A DNA stretch of 64,000 nt, from assembly GCA_023241745.1 (NCBI GenBank), contig JALQCY010000001.1, positions 62,001 through 126,000 on the forward strand, in the 5' to 3' direction. Below the pieces are notes generated by a model. The model saw only the letters and a list, made by a program, of their open reading frames with translations, did not search any database and was not told the origin of the DNA. This DNA is from Isoptericola peretonis (GTDB lineage: Bacteria > Actinomycetota > Actinomycetes > Actinomycetales > Cellulomonadaceae). A program made the position numbers and the translations under genes. This document shows positions 1 to 8,897 of this stretch, in pieces; within the stretch, counting starts at the first letter, position 1; every line of letters starts with the position of its first letter.

Positions 1-450
1 GAGCCGGGCGGTGAGGTCCGGCACGCGGTCGAGGGCGGCGAGGCGCGCGCTCACGTCGTCCAGGTGGTCGCGCCGGCTCAGGTGCTCGACGAACGCCTCG
101 ACCTGCCACAGCGCCAGCCGGTCCGTCGTGTGCCCGAGGGAGCGGATGAGCGTCATCTGCGCCTGCTCGTCGAGCCGCTCGGAGTCCACGAGCTCCCCGA
201 TCTCGCGCAGCGCCCGCATGTCGGCGTCGGTGAACCAGACCTCGGTGGGGTGCGTGACCGGCAGGCCGAGCCAGCGCCAGTAGTTCTCGATGAACTCCTG
301 CGACAGGCCCGTGCCGTCGACGAGGTCCGAGAGCGTGTACCGGCGCGGGCCGCCGAGGATCTCCTCGTCGAGCCGGGCCGCGGTGTCCCGCTTGCCCCGG
401 GCGTCGTCGTCCGTGGGCAGGTCGGGTCCCGTGGTGGTGTCGCTCGTCAC
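1..450 (-). CDS. adenylate/guanylate cyclase-type protein, N-terminal part (runs off the window)
   Basis: The frame opens at GTG 450 and stays open for 150 codons to the window edge, so only the N-terminus is present. It is a helical, acidic segment with [20 protein letters not shown] followed by [16 protein letters not shown]. That layout (winged or helical sensor, then FTDAD) is what I know from actinobacterial class III cyclases whose regulatory N-domain precedes the catalytic domain, as in M. tuberculosis Rv1264. The catalytic domain would lie outside the window, so cyclase activity cannot be confirmed. The gene follows birA on the same strand by 13 nt, but a TACAGT box 6 nt before the GTG suggests its own leaderless promoter. 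A MerR-like regulator is the main alternative. Confidence 0.55.
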   Translation of the reverse strand, partial: MTSDTTTGPDLPTDDDARGKRDTAARLDEEILGGPRRYTLSDLVDGTGLSQEFIENYWRWLGLPVTHPTEVWFTDADMRALREIGELVDSERLDEQAQMTLIRSLGHTTDRLALWQVEAFVEHLSRRDHLDDVSARLAALDRVPDLTARL

Positions 451-456
451 GCCCCC

Positions 457-462
457 ACTGTA
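457..462 (-). promoter_or_regulatory. leaderless -10 box TACAGT for the cyclase-type gene
   Basis: TACAGT on the minus strand lies 6 nt before GTG 450 and just past the birA stop. Confidence 0.45.
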
Positions 463-463
463 G

Positions 464-1357
464 TCAGCGCGGGCTGTGCCCCGGCTGGGAGCCCGTCGTC
501 CGCAGGTGGTGGACGTCCCCCGCGGTCACGGTCCGCTCTCCCGCCGGGGTCGCGACCACCAGGCCGCCGTCGGCCGCCACGCGGACCGCCTCGCCCTCCA
601 CCGTCCCGCGCCCGCCCGCGAGCTCCGCGCGCACGAGGGTGCCCAGCGTGGCCGACGCGGCGGCGTACTCGCGGCCGAGGCCCGCGGCGACGGCGTCGCC
701 GTCGGCGACCTCCAGCCGGCGGACGACCCCGACGAGCTCACGCACCAGGACGCCGAGCAGCGCGCCGCGGTCGGCACCGACCGCACCGGCGAACGCCAGC
801 GACGTCGCCGTCGGCACGGGCAGCTCGGCCGCGGCCTGGTCCACGTTGAGACCGACCCCGACGACGACGGCGGGCGTCGCGTCGTCGCGCGCGTCCGGCA
901 CGACCTCCGCCAGCACCCCCGCCACCTTGCGGAACGGGCCGAGCCCGGGGACGTCGTCCGCGGCGGGCAGCAGCACGTCGTTGGGCCACTTCAGCGCGGC
1001 GCCGTCCACCCCGGCGGCCGTGACCGCCCGGGCGACGGCGAGCCCGGCCACCAGGGGGAGCCAGCCGAGGCGCGCCGGCGCCAGCCGGGGCCGCAGCAGC
1101 ACCGAGACGGTCAGGGCGGCGCGGGGCGGGGTCTGCCACTCCCGGCCGGCGCGCCCCCGCCCGGCGGCCTGGTGCTCCGCGACGAGCGCGGCCGGCGCCG
1201 GCCACTCGCGCGGGGCGCGCCCCGCGGCGTCGACCAGCTCGGTGTTGGTCGAGGCGGAGACGTGGAGGACGTCGAGGCGCGCGAGCGGGCCGGACGGCGT
1301 GAGCAGGTCACGGCGCAGGGCGGGGACGTCCAGGGGGGCACGGCGCGGTGAGGTCAC
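464..1357 (-). CDS. birA: biotin--[acetyl-CoA-carboxylase] ligase (class I BirA)
   Basis: 297 aa from GTG 1357. This cytoplasmic ligase activates biotin as biotinyl-AMP and attaches it to the lysine of biotin carboxyl carrier domains. The biotinyl-AMP loop GRGRAGREW is at about residues 66-74, and LKWPNDVLL (Lys ~123) matches the conserved KWPND catalytic motif. GVGLNV follows, then a short SH3-like C-domain. There is no N-terminal DNA-binding domain, so it is a class I ligase and cannot act as its own repressor. It diverges from the carboxylase beta gene. A palindrome shared with the alpha-subunit promoter sits 27 bp upstream of its start. Its only visible substrate in the window is the biotin domain of the gene at 9757-11547. 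Confidence 0.93.
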   Translation of the reverse strand: MTSPRRAPLDVPALRRDLLTPSGPLARLDVLHVSASTNTELVDAAGRAPREWPAPAALVAEHQAAGRGRAGREWQTPPRAALTVSVLLRPRLAPARLGWLPLVAGLAVARAVTAAGVDGAALKWPNDVLLPAADDVPGLGPFRKVAGVLAEVVPDARDDATPAVVVGVGLNVDQAAAELPVPTATSLAFAGAVGADRGALLGVLVRELVGVVRRLEVADGDAVAAGLGREYAAASATLGTLVRAELAGGRGTVEGEAVRVAADGGLVVATPAGERTVTAGDVHHLRTTGSQPGHSPR

Positions 1358-1384
1358 GCCCCGATCGTGCCGCACGCGCGGGAG

Positions 1385-1403
1385 TTTGTGGGGTCCCTCC
1401 AAA
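1385..1403. promoter_or_regulatory. palindromic operator candidate TTTG-N2-GGG-N-CCC-N2-CAAA, copy 1
   Basis: A 19-bp imperfect palindrome in the birA/accD divergent region with every arm position outside the N spacers matching. It lies 27 bp before birA (over its expected -35) and 66 bp before accD. Sixteen of its 19 bases recur at 9647-9665 upstream of the carboxylase alpha gene, which points to a common regulator of carboxylase and biotinylation. The regulator's identity is unknown; a FasR-like or biotin-responsive factor is speculation. Confidence 0.55.
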
Positions 1404-1456
1404 GAATCCGAGGGCGCCGCAGCCTGTCGCGCATCGAGGCGTGGCAACCCACCAAC

Positions 1457-1462
1457 TAGGGT
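1457..1462 (+). promoter_or_regulatory. leaderless -10 box TAGGGT for accD
   Basis: TAGGGT lies 7 nt before GTG 1470, with no Shine-Dalgarno sequence between. Confidence 0.5.
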
Positions 1463-1469
1463 CGGTCGG

Positions 1470-3095
1470 GTGAACGACGCCACCACCGCCCAGGGACCGG
1501 ACCAGGACGCGACCTCCGTGCGGGGCACGGCCGCGAAGCTCGCCGACCTGGAGCGCCGCCGGGCCGAGGCCGTGACCGACGCCGAGGAGAAGGCGAAGGC
1601 CCGGCAGCACCCACGCGGGAAGAAGACGGCCCGCGAGCGCATCGAGGCGCTGCTGGACGAGGGCAGCTTCGTCGAGCTCGACGCCCTCGCCATGCACCGC
1701 AGCCGCAACTTCGGGCTCGACAAGCGGCGCGTCGCGGGCGACGGCGTCGTGACCGGGCACGGCACGATCGACGGCCGCCAGGTGTGCGTGTTCAGCCAGG
1801 ACTTCACCGTGTTCGGCGGCTCCCTCGGCGAGGTGCACGGCGAGAAGATCGCCAAGGTGCAGGACCTCGCGCTGCGCACCGGGGTGCCGATCATCGGCAT
1901 CTCGGACGGCGGCGGCGCCCGCATCCAGGAGGGCGTCGCGGCCCTCACACAGTTCGCGGAGATGTTCCGCCGCAACGTCGCGGCATCGGGCGTGATCCCG
2001 CAGATCTCGCTCATCCTCGGCCCGAGCGCCGGCGGCGCGGTCTACTCCCCCGCGCTGACCGACTTCATCGTCATGGCCGACGGCACGTCGAACATGTTCA
2101 TCACGGGCCCGGACGTGATCCGCACCGTGACGGGCGAGGACGTCGACTTCGAGACGCTCGGCGGCGCGCGGACGCACAACAGCACGTCCGGCGTCGCGCA
2201 CTACATGGGCGCCGACGAGGACGACGCGATCGACTACGCGCGCCACCTGGTCGGATACCTGCCGCAGAACAACCTCGGCGACGCGCCGTCGTTCCCGCCG
2301 GAGGACGAGACCCCGCTGGAGGTCACCGCCGAGGACGAGGCGCTCGACGTCATCGTCCCCGACAGCGACAACCAGCCCTACGACATGCGGGCCGTGGTCG
2401 AGGCCGTCCTCGACCCCGACTCGTTCCTCGAGGTGCAGCCGCTGTTCGCCCAGAACGTGCTGATCGGCTTCGGCCACGTGGAGGGCCAGTCGGTGGGCAT
2501 CATCGCCAACCAGCCGCTGTCCATGGCGGGCACCCTCGACATCGACGCCGCGGAGAAGGCGGCCCGGTTCGTGCGCACCTGCGACGCGTTCAACCTGCCG
2601 GTGCTGACGTTCGTCGACGTGCCCGGCTTCCTGCCCGGCGTCGGGCAGGAGCACCAGGGAATCATCCGGCGCGGCGCGAAGCTCATCTACGCCTACGCCG
2701 AGGCCACCGTGCCGCTGGTCACGGTCATCACGCGCAAGGCCTACGGCGGCGCGTACATCGTCATGGGCTCCAAGCAGCTCGGCGCCGACGTCAACCTCGC
2801 CTGGCCGACGGCGCAGGTCGCGGTCATGGGGGCGTCCGGCGCGGTGAACATCCTGCAGCGCTCGGCGCTCAAGGAGGTCGCGGAGACCGGCGGCGACGTC
2901 GAGGCGGAGCGCCAGCGCCTCACCGACGAGTACACCGAGGCGATCGTCAACCCGTGGGACGCCGCCGAGCGCGGGTACGTGGACGCCGTCATCCGCCCCT
3001 CCGAGACCCGGGTGCAGGTGGTGCGCGCGCTGCGCGCCCTGCGGACCAAGCGTGCGAGCCTGCCGCCCAAGAAGCACGGCAACATCCCGCTGTGA
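1470..3095 (+). CDS. accD: acyl-CoA carboxylase carboxyltransferase (beta) subunit
   Basis: 541 aa from GTG 1470. Transfers CO2 from carboxybiotin to acetyl-CoA or propionyl-CoA, giving malonyl- or methylmalonyl-CoA for fatty acid synthesis or propionate metabolism. Two crotonase-fold carboxyltransferase halves are visible: the N-half carries [11 protein letters not shown] and [14 protein letters not shown], and the C-half carries [20 protein letters not shown] and [11 protein letters not shown]. The C-terminus KKHGNIPL is typical of AccD5/PccB-type subunits. The start is chosen from the TAGGGT box 7 nt upstream. A longer open frame upstream overlaps birA antisense and is rejected. The epsilon subunit follows at 3729 and the biotinylated alpha subunit is at 9757. 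Substrate preference cannot be read from sequence. Confidence 0.95.
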   Translation: MNDATTAQGPDQDATSVRGTAAKLADLERRRAEAVTDAEEKAKARQHPRGKKTARERIEALLDEGSFVELDALAMHRSRNFGLDKRRVAGDGVVTGHGTIDGRQVCVFSQDFTVFGGSLGEVHGEKIAKVQDLALRTGVPIIGISDGGGARIQEGVAALTQFAEMFRRNVAASGVIPQISLILGPSAGGAVYSPALTDFIVMADGTSNMFITGPDVIRTVTGEDVDFETLGGARTHNSTSGVAHYMGADEDDAIDYARHLVGYLPQNNLGDAPSFPPEDETPLEVTAEDEALDVIVPDSDNQPYDMRAVVEAVLDPDSFLEVQPLFAQNVLIGFGHVEGQSVGIIANQPLSMAGTLDIDAAEKAARFVRTCDAFNLPVLTFVDVPGFLPGVGQEHQGIIRRGAKLIYAYAEATVPLVTVITRKAYGGAYIVMGSKQLGADVNLAWPTAQVAVMGASGAVNILQRSALKEVAETGGDVEAERQRLTDEYTEAIVNPWDAAERGYVDAVIRPSETRVQVVRALRALRTKRASLPPKKHGNIPL

Positions 3096-3138
3096 CCCCG
3101 ACTCCCCCCTGCAGGACGATCGGTAGGACAATCACCTG

Positions 3139-3732
3139 ATGAGCCACGAGGACGCCACGCACGGACCGGCCCCCCTGGGGTCGGTCGATCCCGAGCCCAT
3201 GCATCGCGCCGTCGACGCGCTCGCCGCGGCCCTGCACGAGTACGTGCAGACCGCGGTCGGGGTGCGCGCCGAGTTCGGTGCCGCGGAGGCCGACGAGGAC
3301 CCGCGCGTGCTCGCGCTGGAGAACCGGGTGGGCCAGCTCAACGCCGCCGTCTTCGACGCCCTGCACGACGGTCTCGGCATGCACCCGGACCTCACCAGCT
3401 CGGTGTGGGAGGGCGACGACGAGGAGCCCGAGCACGCGCACGACGCCCCGGAGGGCGCGGTGCCGGCGGAGGTCTTCTACCTCGGGTTCGTCGTGGCCGA
3501 CCCGGCGCCGGGAGCCAGCGCCAGCCTCGACGGCGTGGTGGAGCTGCTCGACGAGGCCGGCGGCGCGGTCGCGCAGCGGCTGTTCGACGGCGGCTACGAG
3601 GTCGCGGAGTGGGCGACGTCCCGCGGGGCCGCCGTGGAGTTCGGCGACGACGACCTCGACGACGAGCTCACGGACGACGACGTGCTGGACGACGCCCCGG
3701 ACGACGACGACCCGCAGGGCGGGACGCGATGA
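3139..3732 (+). CDS. hypothetical acidic protein between accD and accE
   Basis: 197 aa. No family recognised. The middle contains EVFYLGFVVADPAPGAS and a VVELLDEAGG helix, so a small alpha/beta domain is likely. The last 35 residues are almost all Asp/Glu (DDDLDDELTDDDV). A GACAAT box 6 nt before the ATG could be a leaderless -10. Its stop overlaps the epsilon subunit start (ATGA), so the two are translationally coupled. Soluble, with no signal peptide or membrane segment. A carboxylase accessory role is possible from position only. Confidence 0.8.
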   Translation: MSHEDATHGPAPLGSVDPEPMHRAVDALAAALHEYVQTAVGVRAEFGAAEADEDPRVLALENRVGQLNAAVFDALHDGLGMHPDLTSSVWEGDDEEPEHAHDAPEGAVPAEVFYLGFVVADPAPGASASLDGVVELLDEAGGAVAQRLFDGGYEVAEWATSRGAAVEFGDDDLDDELTDDDVLDDAPDDDDPQGGTR

Positions 3733-3971
3733 GCGCCCCGGTGCGGGTGGTCCGCGGGCGTCCCGACGACGTCGAGGTGGCCGCGCTGGTGGCCGGGCTC
3801 GCCGCCGTGGCGTCGTCGGGCGGGCTGCCCGACGACGAGGCACCCGTGGACGAGTGGACCAACCGCGCCCGGACGGTGCGCGGCAACGGCGCCGGGGCCA
3901 CGGCCAAGAGCTTCGGCGGCCGGTGGGGCCGCCACCATGCCGACGCCTGGCGCTGGAGCCTGCACTCGTGA
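3729..3971 (+). CDS. accE: acyl-CoA carboxylase epsilon subunit
   Basis: 80 aa. Actinobacterial carboxylases use a small epsilon subunit to stabilise the alpha-beta complex. The visible signature is an N-terminal strand-helix segment PVRVVRGRPDDVEVAALVAG followed by DEWTNRARTVRGN, with a basic, aromatic C-terminus (WGRHHADAWRWSLHS). Length and position after the beta subunit fit the family. The ATG overlaps the preceding stop by 4 nt, and its TGA overlaps the next gene's GTG, so three genes are coupled. Confidence 0.85.
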   Translation: MSAPVRVVRGRPDDVEVAALVAGLAAVASSGGLPDDEAPVDEWTNRARTVRGNGAGATAKSFGGRWGRHHADAWRWSLHS

Positions 3972-4540
3972 CCGTCGTCTGGCAGCAGGTCGAGCGCGCC
4001 GACGACGTCGACGCCCCGCTGGACGAGGTGCCCGCGCCCCCGCGGCCCGGCTGGCTGCGGCGCTGGCTGTGGGCGCCCGCCCTGGTGGTGTCGGCGGGTC
4101 TGTACGTGCTGCGCCGCACGATCGAGAACCCGTCCGGCGAGCTCGAGCTCTGGCTGTTCATGGGGATGCTGGCGGCGCTCATGGTCACGGCCGTCGCCGC
4201 CCTCGTGCGCTACCGCGACGACCAGCGCCGGGCCGCCGAGGGCCGGGCCGGCGAGGCCTTCGCCGCCGGCGCGCGGTCCGTCACGGGGTCGGTCACGGTG
4301 AACGAGCGCCGCACCAGCTCCGGGCTGCTGCTCAGCGGGGTCGTGTCGTACCCGACCGACGACGGCACCGAGTCCCGCGCCTTCTCGCACCTGGTGCGCC
4401 GGGGCGAGGAGGACGAGCTCCCGCCGCCGCGCGACGGCGACCCGGTGGGCGTCTGGTGGGCGCCGGGCACCGAGACGATCGTGGCGCGGTACCACCGCGA
4501 CTGGGCGGACGCGGTCCGCCGGCGCACGCGCAAGCGCTGA
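3968..4540 (+). CDS. membrane protein of unknown function, DUF3592-like C-domain
   Basis: 190 aa from GTG 3968, overlapping the epsilon stop (GTGA). A cytoplasmic N-terminus of about 35 residues is followed by two membrane segments (WLWAPALVVSAGLYVL and WLFMGMLAALMVTAVAALV). A soluble beta-rich C-domain then carries TGSVTVNERRTSSG, VVSYPTDDGTESR and GDPVGVWWAPG. This resembles DUF3592 proteins, in which the outer domain has an OB-like fold. The family match is inference. It is last in the accD-accE transcription unit and converges on glycerate kinase. Confidence 0.75.
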   Translation: MTVVWQQVERADDVDAPLDEVPAPPRPGWLRRWLWAPALVVSAGLYVLRRTIENPSGELELWLFMGMLAALMVTAVAALVRYRDDQRRAAEGRAGEAFAAGARSVTGSVTVNERRTSSGLLLSGVVSYPTDDGTESRAFSHLVRRGEEDELPPPRDGDPVGVWWAPGTETIVARYHRDWADAVRRRTRKR

Positions 4541-4554
4541 CCGGGGCGGCGGGA

Positions 4555-4568
4555 CGCCGGCTCCGGCG
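4555..4568. terminator. weak palindrome between convergent genes
   Basis: CGCCGG-CT-CCGGCG gives a 6-bp stem with a 2-nt centre between the convergent membrane-protein gene and glycerate kinase. There is no T tract. It is too short to be sure. Confidence 0.25.
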
Positions 4569-4576
4569 GCCGCGGG

Positions 4577-5767
4577 TCAGCGTGCGGCGCGCCCCGCCGC
4601 GAACAGGCGGCACGCGTGCGCGGCGGTGCGCTCCAGCTCCGTGACGGCGTCGCGGGAGAGCTCCGCGAGCGTGCGCGGGCCGGGCGCGAGGGAGAACGCC
4701 GCCGCGATCCCGGCGTCGGCGACCTGCGCGGGCGTGAGCTCGACGCCCCCGGCGACCACGACGACGGCCGCGCGACCGGCCACCAGCCGCACCACGGTGT
4801 CGACGACCTTGCCGTGCAGCGACTGCTCGTCGAGGCGTCCCTCGCCCGTGATCACGAGGTCTGCCCCCACGAGCGCCGCGGCCAGGCCGACCACGTCGGC
4901 GACGAGCTCCCCGCCGGGCACCAGCTCCGCCCCGAACGCGGCGGACAGCCCCACCGGCAACCCGCCGGACGCGCCCGCGCCGGGCACGTCGCGCGCGTCG
5001 TGCCCGGTGGCCGCCGCGAGCGCGTCGGCCAGGCGCGCGAGCCCGCTGTCGAGCGCGGCCACGTCCTGCGGCGTCGCGCCCTTCTGCGGGCCGAAGACGG
5101 CGGCCGCGCCGCGCGGCCCGAGCAGCGGGTTGTCGACGTCGCAGGCGATCCGCCAGCGCAGCGCCCGGGCGCGCGGGTCCAGGCCCGCGAGGTCGACGCG
5201 GGCCAGGTCGCGCAGGCCGCCGCCGCCCGGCGGGACGGGCGCGCCGGCGGCGTCGAGGAGTCGCGCGCCGAGGGCGTCGAGCAGGCCGGCGCCGCCGTCG
5301 GTCGTCGCGGAGCCGCCCACGAAGAGGACGACCTCCTCCGCGTCGGGCACCGCGTCGAGCGCGGCGAGGACGAGCGTGCCGACCCCGTGGCTGGTCGCGT
5401 CGAGGGGCCGCAGCGGCACGTCGGACACCTGGGGCAGCCCGTACGCCTCCGCCGCCTCGACGGCGAGGGTGCGCCCGTCGGGCGAGACACCGAAGCGGGC
5501 GGTCGCCGGGCGCCCCAGGGCGTCGGTGGTGTCGCAGGTGCGGCCCGCCTCGCCCCAGGCCCCGAGGATCGCGTCGAGGGTGCCCTCCCCGCCGTCGGCG
5601 AACGGCACGGACCGCACGTCGGCGCCGTCGCCCAGGGCCGCTCGGGCGCCCGCCGCGAGCGCCGCGGCCACCTGCGAGGCGGTGGCGCTGCCCTTGAAGG
5701 AGTCGGGGGCGACCACCACGCGCAGCGCTCGGGGGTCCGGGGCGGGGTTCTTCACGTCCTCGTGCAC
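4577..5767 (-). CDS. glycerate kinase
   Basis: 396 aa from GTG 5767. Phosphorylates D-glycerate (to 2- or 3-phosphoglycerate) with ATP, feeding glyoxylate or serine carbon into glycolysis. Family motifs are VVVAPDSFKGSATASQVAAA at the N-terminus, PFADGGEGT, FVGGSATTDGGAGLL, DVDNPLLGPRGAA, GAGASGGLP and TGEGRLDEQSLHGK near the C-end. All are hallmarks of the GckA/GlxK type, and the length fits. A TAGCCT box 8 nt before GTG 5767 supports that start; GTG 5755 is the alternative. It stands alone with no glyoxylate genes beside it. Confidence 0.93.
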   Translation of the reverse strand: MHEDVKNPAPDPRALRVVVAPDSFKGSATASQVAAALAAGARAALGDGADVRSVPFADGGEGTLDAILGAWGEAGRTCDTTDALGRPATARFGVSPDGRTLAVEAAEAYGLPQVSDVPLRPLDATSHGVGTLVLAALDAVPDAEEVVLFVGGSATTDGGAGLLDALGARLLDAAGAPVPPGGGGLRDLARVDLAGLDPRARALRWRIACDVDNPLLGPRGAAAVFGPQKGATPQDVAALDSGLARLADALAAATGHDARDVPGAGASGGLPVGLSAAFGAELVPGGELVADVVGLAAALVGADLVITGEGRLDEQSLHGKVVDTVVRLVAGRAAVVVVAGGVELTPAQVADAGIAAAFSLAPGPRTLAELSRDAVTELERTAAHACRLFAAGRAAR

Positions 5768-5775
5768 GAGGCCCG

Positions 5776-5781
5776 AGGCTA
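5776..5781 (-). promoter_or_regulatory. leaderless -10 box TAGCCT for glycerate kinase
   Basis: TAGCCT on the minus strand lies 8 nt before GTG 5767. Confidence 0.4.
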
Positions 5782-5905
5782 GCCGGTCGGCCGTGCCGGT
5801 CGCGCTGCGTCTCGCGCGTGCACCGGCGCGCGAGGAACCGAGCACCTCGACATGATCGGAGGGACGGGGCACCGGAACCGGGCCCCGGGGAACGGAGGAA
5901 CGCTC

Positions 5906-6127
5906 ATGGGCATCGGAAGCGGCATCTTCCTCATCGTCGTCGGCGCCGTCCTCGCGTTCGCGATCGCGCCCGACACCTGGGAGGTCGTGAACCTCAACAT
6001 CGTCGGCTACATCTGCATGGGCGCCGGGGTGCTGGCACTGATCCTCGGGCTGGTGCAGAACCGCCAGCGCGCGCACACCAGCCACCGCGTCGAGCGGTAC
6101 GACGACCGCACGCCGCCGCCCGTCTGA
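5906..6127 (+). CDS. DUF6458-type small membrane protein
   Basis: 73 aa. The start is ATG 5906, preceded by a strong Shine-Dalgarno sequence (CGGAGGA, 5894-5900), one of the few in this part. MGIGSGIFLIVVGAVLAFAI is a first membrane span. VNLNIVGYICMGAGVLALIL is the second, with a basic cytoplasmic tail RVERYDDRTPPP. This GIGSGIF...VGAVLAFA and D-L-N-x-VG-x-I-x-M pattern is the actinobacterial DUF6458 family, of unknown function. It diverges from glycerate kinase. Confidence 0.8.
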   Translation: MGIGSGIFLIVVGAVLAFAIAPDTWEVVNLNIVGYICMGAGVLALILGLVQNRQRAHTSHRVERYDDRTPPPV

Positions 6128-6166
6128 CGCGTCCGCCGCGTGACGGAGGTCGTCGGCAGGCGGGGC

Positions 6167-6172
6167 TACGCT
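6167..6172 (+). promoter_or_regulatory. leaderless -10 box TACGCT for the DUF885 gene
   Basis: TACGCT lies 7 nt before GTG 6180. An ATG at 6178 is followed at once by TGA, so GTG 6180 is the real start. Confidence 0.45.
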
Positions 6173-6179
6173 GCGGCAT

Positions 6180-7928
6180 GTGACTCAGCACACCGCCTCG
6201 AACGACCTCGCCACGCCCCGCACGCCGTCCGCGATCGACGCCGTGGCCGACGCGTACGTCGCCCGCTCCGCCGAGCTCGACCCGCTGCTCGCCACGTCGA
6301 TCGGGCTGCCGGGCCACGACCACCGCCTGACGGACCTGTCGCCCGCGGGCCACGAGGCGCGGGCCGAGTCGGACCGGGCCGTCCTGCGGGAGCTGGACGC
6401 GGCGGAGCGGGACGGCGGCCCGCTCGACGACGTCGACCGCGTCACCCTGGCCGCGATGCGGGAACGCGTGGGCCTGGCGCTCGAGCTGCACGACGCGGGC
6501 GAGCCGCTGGCGAGCCTCAACAACATCGAGTCGCCCGTGCAGCAGCTCCGCGACGTCTTCGACGTCATGCCCACCGGGTCCGTCGAGGCCTGGGAGAACG
6601 TCGCCGCGCGCCTGAACGCGATCCCGGACGCGATCGACGGCTACGTCGCCTCCCTCACGGAGGCCGCGCGGCGCGGGCAGGTCGCCGCGATCCGCCAGGT
6701 GCGCGAGGGCGTCGCCCAGTCGCGCGAGCTCGCCGCCGACGACTCCTTCTTCCGCGGGCTGGTGCGCAGCGAGGACGCCGCCGCGGTGCTGGACGAGTCG
6801 TCGGCGTGCAGCCTGGTCCGCGCCGAGCTCGAGCGCGGGGCGGACGCCGCCCGCTCCGCGTACGCCCGCCTGGCCGACTTCCTCGAGCAGGACCTCGCCC
6901 CGCAGGCTCCGGAGCGGGACGCCGTCGGCCGCGACCGCTACGCGCGCTTCTCCCGGGAGTTCCTGGGCGCCGAGGTCGACCTCGACGAGACGTACGCGTG
7001 GGGCCTGGACGAGCTGGCCCGCGTGGTCGCCGAGCAGGAGGCCGTGGCCCGGCAGATCGCCGGGCCGGGCGCGAGCGTCGCCGACGCCGTCGCGGCGCTC
7101 GACGCCGACCCGGCCCGCACCCTGCACGGCACCGACGAGCTGCGCCGCTGGATGCAGGAGACCGCCGACGCGGCGATCGACGACCTCGCGGGTACCCACT
7201 TCGACATCGAGGGACCGGTGCGCACCATCGAGTGCCGCATCGCCCCCACCCAGACCGGCGGCATCTACTACACCCCGCCGAGCGACGACTTCTCCCGCCC
7301 CGGCCGCATGTGGTGGTCCGTGCCCGCCGACGTCACGGAGTTCAACACCTGGCGCGAGAAGACCACGGTGTTCCACGAGGGCGTGCCGGGCCACCACCTG
7401 CAGTGCGCGGCGGCGGTCGTCGCGCGCGACACGCTCAACTCGTGGCGCCGGCTGATGTGCTGGGTGTCCGGGCACGGCGAGGGCTGGGCGCTGTACGCGG
7501 AGCGGCTCATGGCCGACCTGGGCCACCTCGACGACCCGGGCGACCGGTTCGGCATGCTCGACGCGCAGCGGATGCGCGCCGCCCGCGTGGTCCTCGACAT
7601 CGGCGTGCACCTGGGCAAGCCCGCGCCGCAGGAGTGGGGCGGAGGCACCTGGGACGCCCAGAAGGCGTGGCCGTTCCTGCGGGCCAACGTCAACATGCCG
7701 GAGTCGTTCGTGCGGTTCGAGCTCAACCGGTACCTCGGCTGGCCCGGCCAGGCCCCGTCGTACAAGGTGGGCCAGCGGCTGTGGGAGCAGGCCCGCGACG
7801 AGGCCCGCGCGGCGGCGGGCTCCCGTGGCGAGGAGTTCGACCTGCGGGCGTTCCACGCCCGGGCGCTGAGCCTCGGGTCCGTCGGCCTGGACGTGCTGAC
7901 CGACGCCCTGCGCGAGCCGCGCGCCTGA
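6180..7928 (+). CDS. DUF885 domain protein, putative zinc-dependent carboxypeptidase-like hydrolase
   Basis: 582 aa. A DUF885 protein, a family related to M32-like zinc peptidases. The metal-binding motif is visible as TTVFHEGVPGHHLQ (HEGxPGHH) around residue 400. The GEGWALYAERLM segment some 40 residues later supplies the third ligand region. The N-terminal half is helical, with LNNIESPVQQLRDVFDVMPT typical of the family. No signal peptide is apparent, so it is probably cytoplasmic. The substrate is unknown. It begins a plus-strand run with the AEC transporter and Maf. Confidence 0.88.
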   Translation: MTQHTASNDLATPRTPSAIDAVADAYVARSAELDPLLATSIGLPGHDHRLTDLSPAGHEARAESDRAVLRELDAAERDGGPLDDVDRVTLAAMRERVGLALELHDAGEPLASLNNIESPVQQLRDVFDVMPTGSVEAWENVAARLNAIPDAIDGYVASLTEAARRGQVAAIRQVREGVAQSRELAADDSFFRGLVRSEDAAAVLDESSACSLVRAELERGADAARSAYARLADFLEQDLAPQAPERDAVGRDRYARFSREFLGAEVDLDETYAWGLDELARVVAEQEAVARQIAGPGASVADAVAALDADPARTLHGTDELRRWMQETADAAIDDLAGTHFDIEGPVRTIECRIAPTQTGGIYYTPPSDDFSRPGRMWWSVPADVTEFNTWREKTTVFHEGVPGHHLQCAAAVVARDTLNSWRRLMCWVSGHGEGWALYAERLMADLGHLDDPGDRFGMLDAQRMRAARVVLDIGVHLGKPAPQEWGGGTWDAQKAWPFLRANVNMPESFVRFELNRYLGWPGQAPSYKVGQRLWEQARDEARAAAGSRGEEFDLRAFHARALSLGSVGLDVLTDALREPRA

Positions 7929-7952
7929 CGCCCGGCGCGGACTCCCCCCGGC

Positions 7953-8879
7953 ATGCAAGGGATCCTCACCGGCTTCGCGATCATCGGCGTGGTCATCGCC
8001 GTCGGGTACGTCGCGGCGCGGCTGCGCCTCGGCGGTCCCGACGCGAAGACCGCCCTGAACCGCATCGGGTTCTTCGTCGCGAGCCCGGCGCTGCTGTTCA
8101 CCGTGATCGCGGACGCCGACGTGGGCGAGCTGTTCCAGGCGCCCCTGCTGGTGCAGGCCGTGGCCGCCGTGGTCGTCGCCGCGCTGTTCGTCGTCGCGAA
8201 CCTGCTGTGGCTGCGGCGCCCGGCCACGGAGGCGACGATCGGCGCGGTGTCGGCCGGCTACGTCAACGCCAACAACATCGGTCTTCCCGTGGCGGTGTAC
8301 GTGCTGGGCGACCCGGCCGCCGTGGTCCCCGTGATCCTGCTGCAGCTGCTGGTCCTCGCGCCGCTCACGCTGCTCGTGCTGGACGCCCAGACGTCGGGAC
8401 GCGTGTCGGTGGGGTTCGTGCTCGCCCAGCCGGTGCGCAACCCGATCATCCTCGGTTCGCTGGCCGGGGCCGTCGTCTCGCTCACCGGGTGGAGCGTGCC
8501 GGCGCCCGTCCTGGCTCCGCTGGAGATCCTCGGAGGCGCGGCCGTCCCGATGATCCTGCTCGCCTTCGGGATGTCGCTGCACGGCTCGCGCCCGTTCCAG
8601 CAACCGGGCGGCCGGTCGGCGGTGGTCGTGGCGTCCGTGCTCAAGGCTGTCGTCATGCCGGCGCTCGCGTTCGTGCTGGCGCGCTACGTCGTCGGGCTGG
8701 ACGACGGCGAGGTCGCCACCGCGGTGACCCTCGCCGCACTGCCCGTCGCCCAGAACGTGTACAACTACGCCGCCCGCTTCCGTACGGGCGAGATGCTCGC
8801 GCGCGACACGATCCTCGTGACGACGGTCGCGTCCCCGGTGGTGCTGCTCGTGTCGAGCGTGCTGCTGCACACCGGCTGA
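7953..8879 (+). CDS. AEC family (auxin efflux carrier) permease
   Basis: 308 aa integral membrane protein with about ten hydrophobic spans. The N-terminal span GFAIIGVVIAVGYVAARL and the motif GYVNANNIGLPVAVYVLG (around residue 105) match the conserved first half of the AEC/malate-efflux family. The second half carries GGAAVPMILLAFGMSL and LPVAQNVYNYAARF, the matching repeat with its family Gln-Asn pair. The substrate is unknown; bacterial relatives export small carboxylates. It lies 24 nt after the DUF885 gene and its stop is immediately upstream of the Maf promoter. Confidence 0.9.
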   Translation: MQGILTGFAIIGVVIAVGYVAARLRLGGPDAKTALNRIGFFVASPALLFTVIADADVGELFQAPLLVQAVAAVVVAALFVVANLLWLRRPATEATIGAVSAGYVNANNIGLPVAVYVLGDPAAVVPVILLQLLVLAPLTLLVLDAQTSGRVSVGFVLAQPVRNPIILGSLAGAVVSLTGWSVPAPVLAPLEILGGAAVPMILLAFGMSLHGSRPFQQPGGRSAVVVASVLKAVVMPALAFVLARYVVGLDDGEVATAVTLAALPVAQNVYNYAARFRTGEMLARDTILVTTVASPVVLLVSSVLLHTG

Positions 8880-8884
8880 GTGGC

Positions 8885-8890
8885 TAGGGT
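8885..8890 (+). promoter_or_regulatory. leaderless -10 box TAGGGT for the Maf gene
   Basis: TAGGGT lies 7 nt before GTG 8898, with the same geometry as the accD promoter. Confidence 0.45.
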
Positions 8891-8897
8891 GCGGGGC

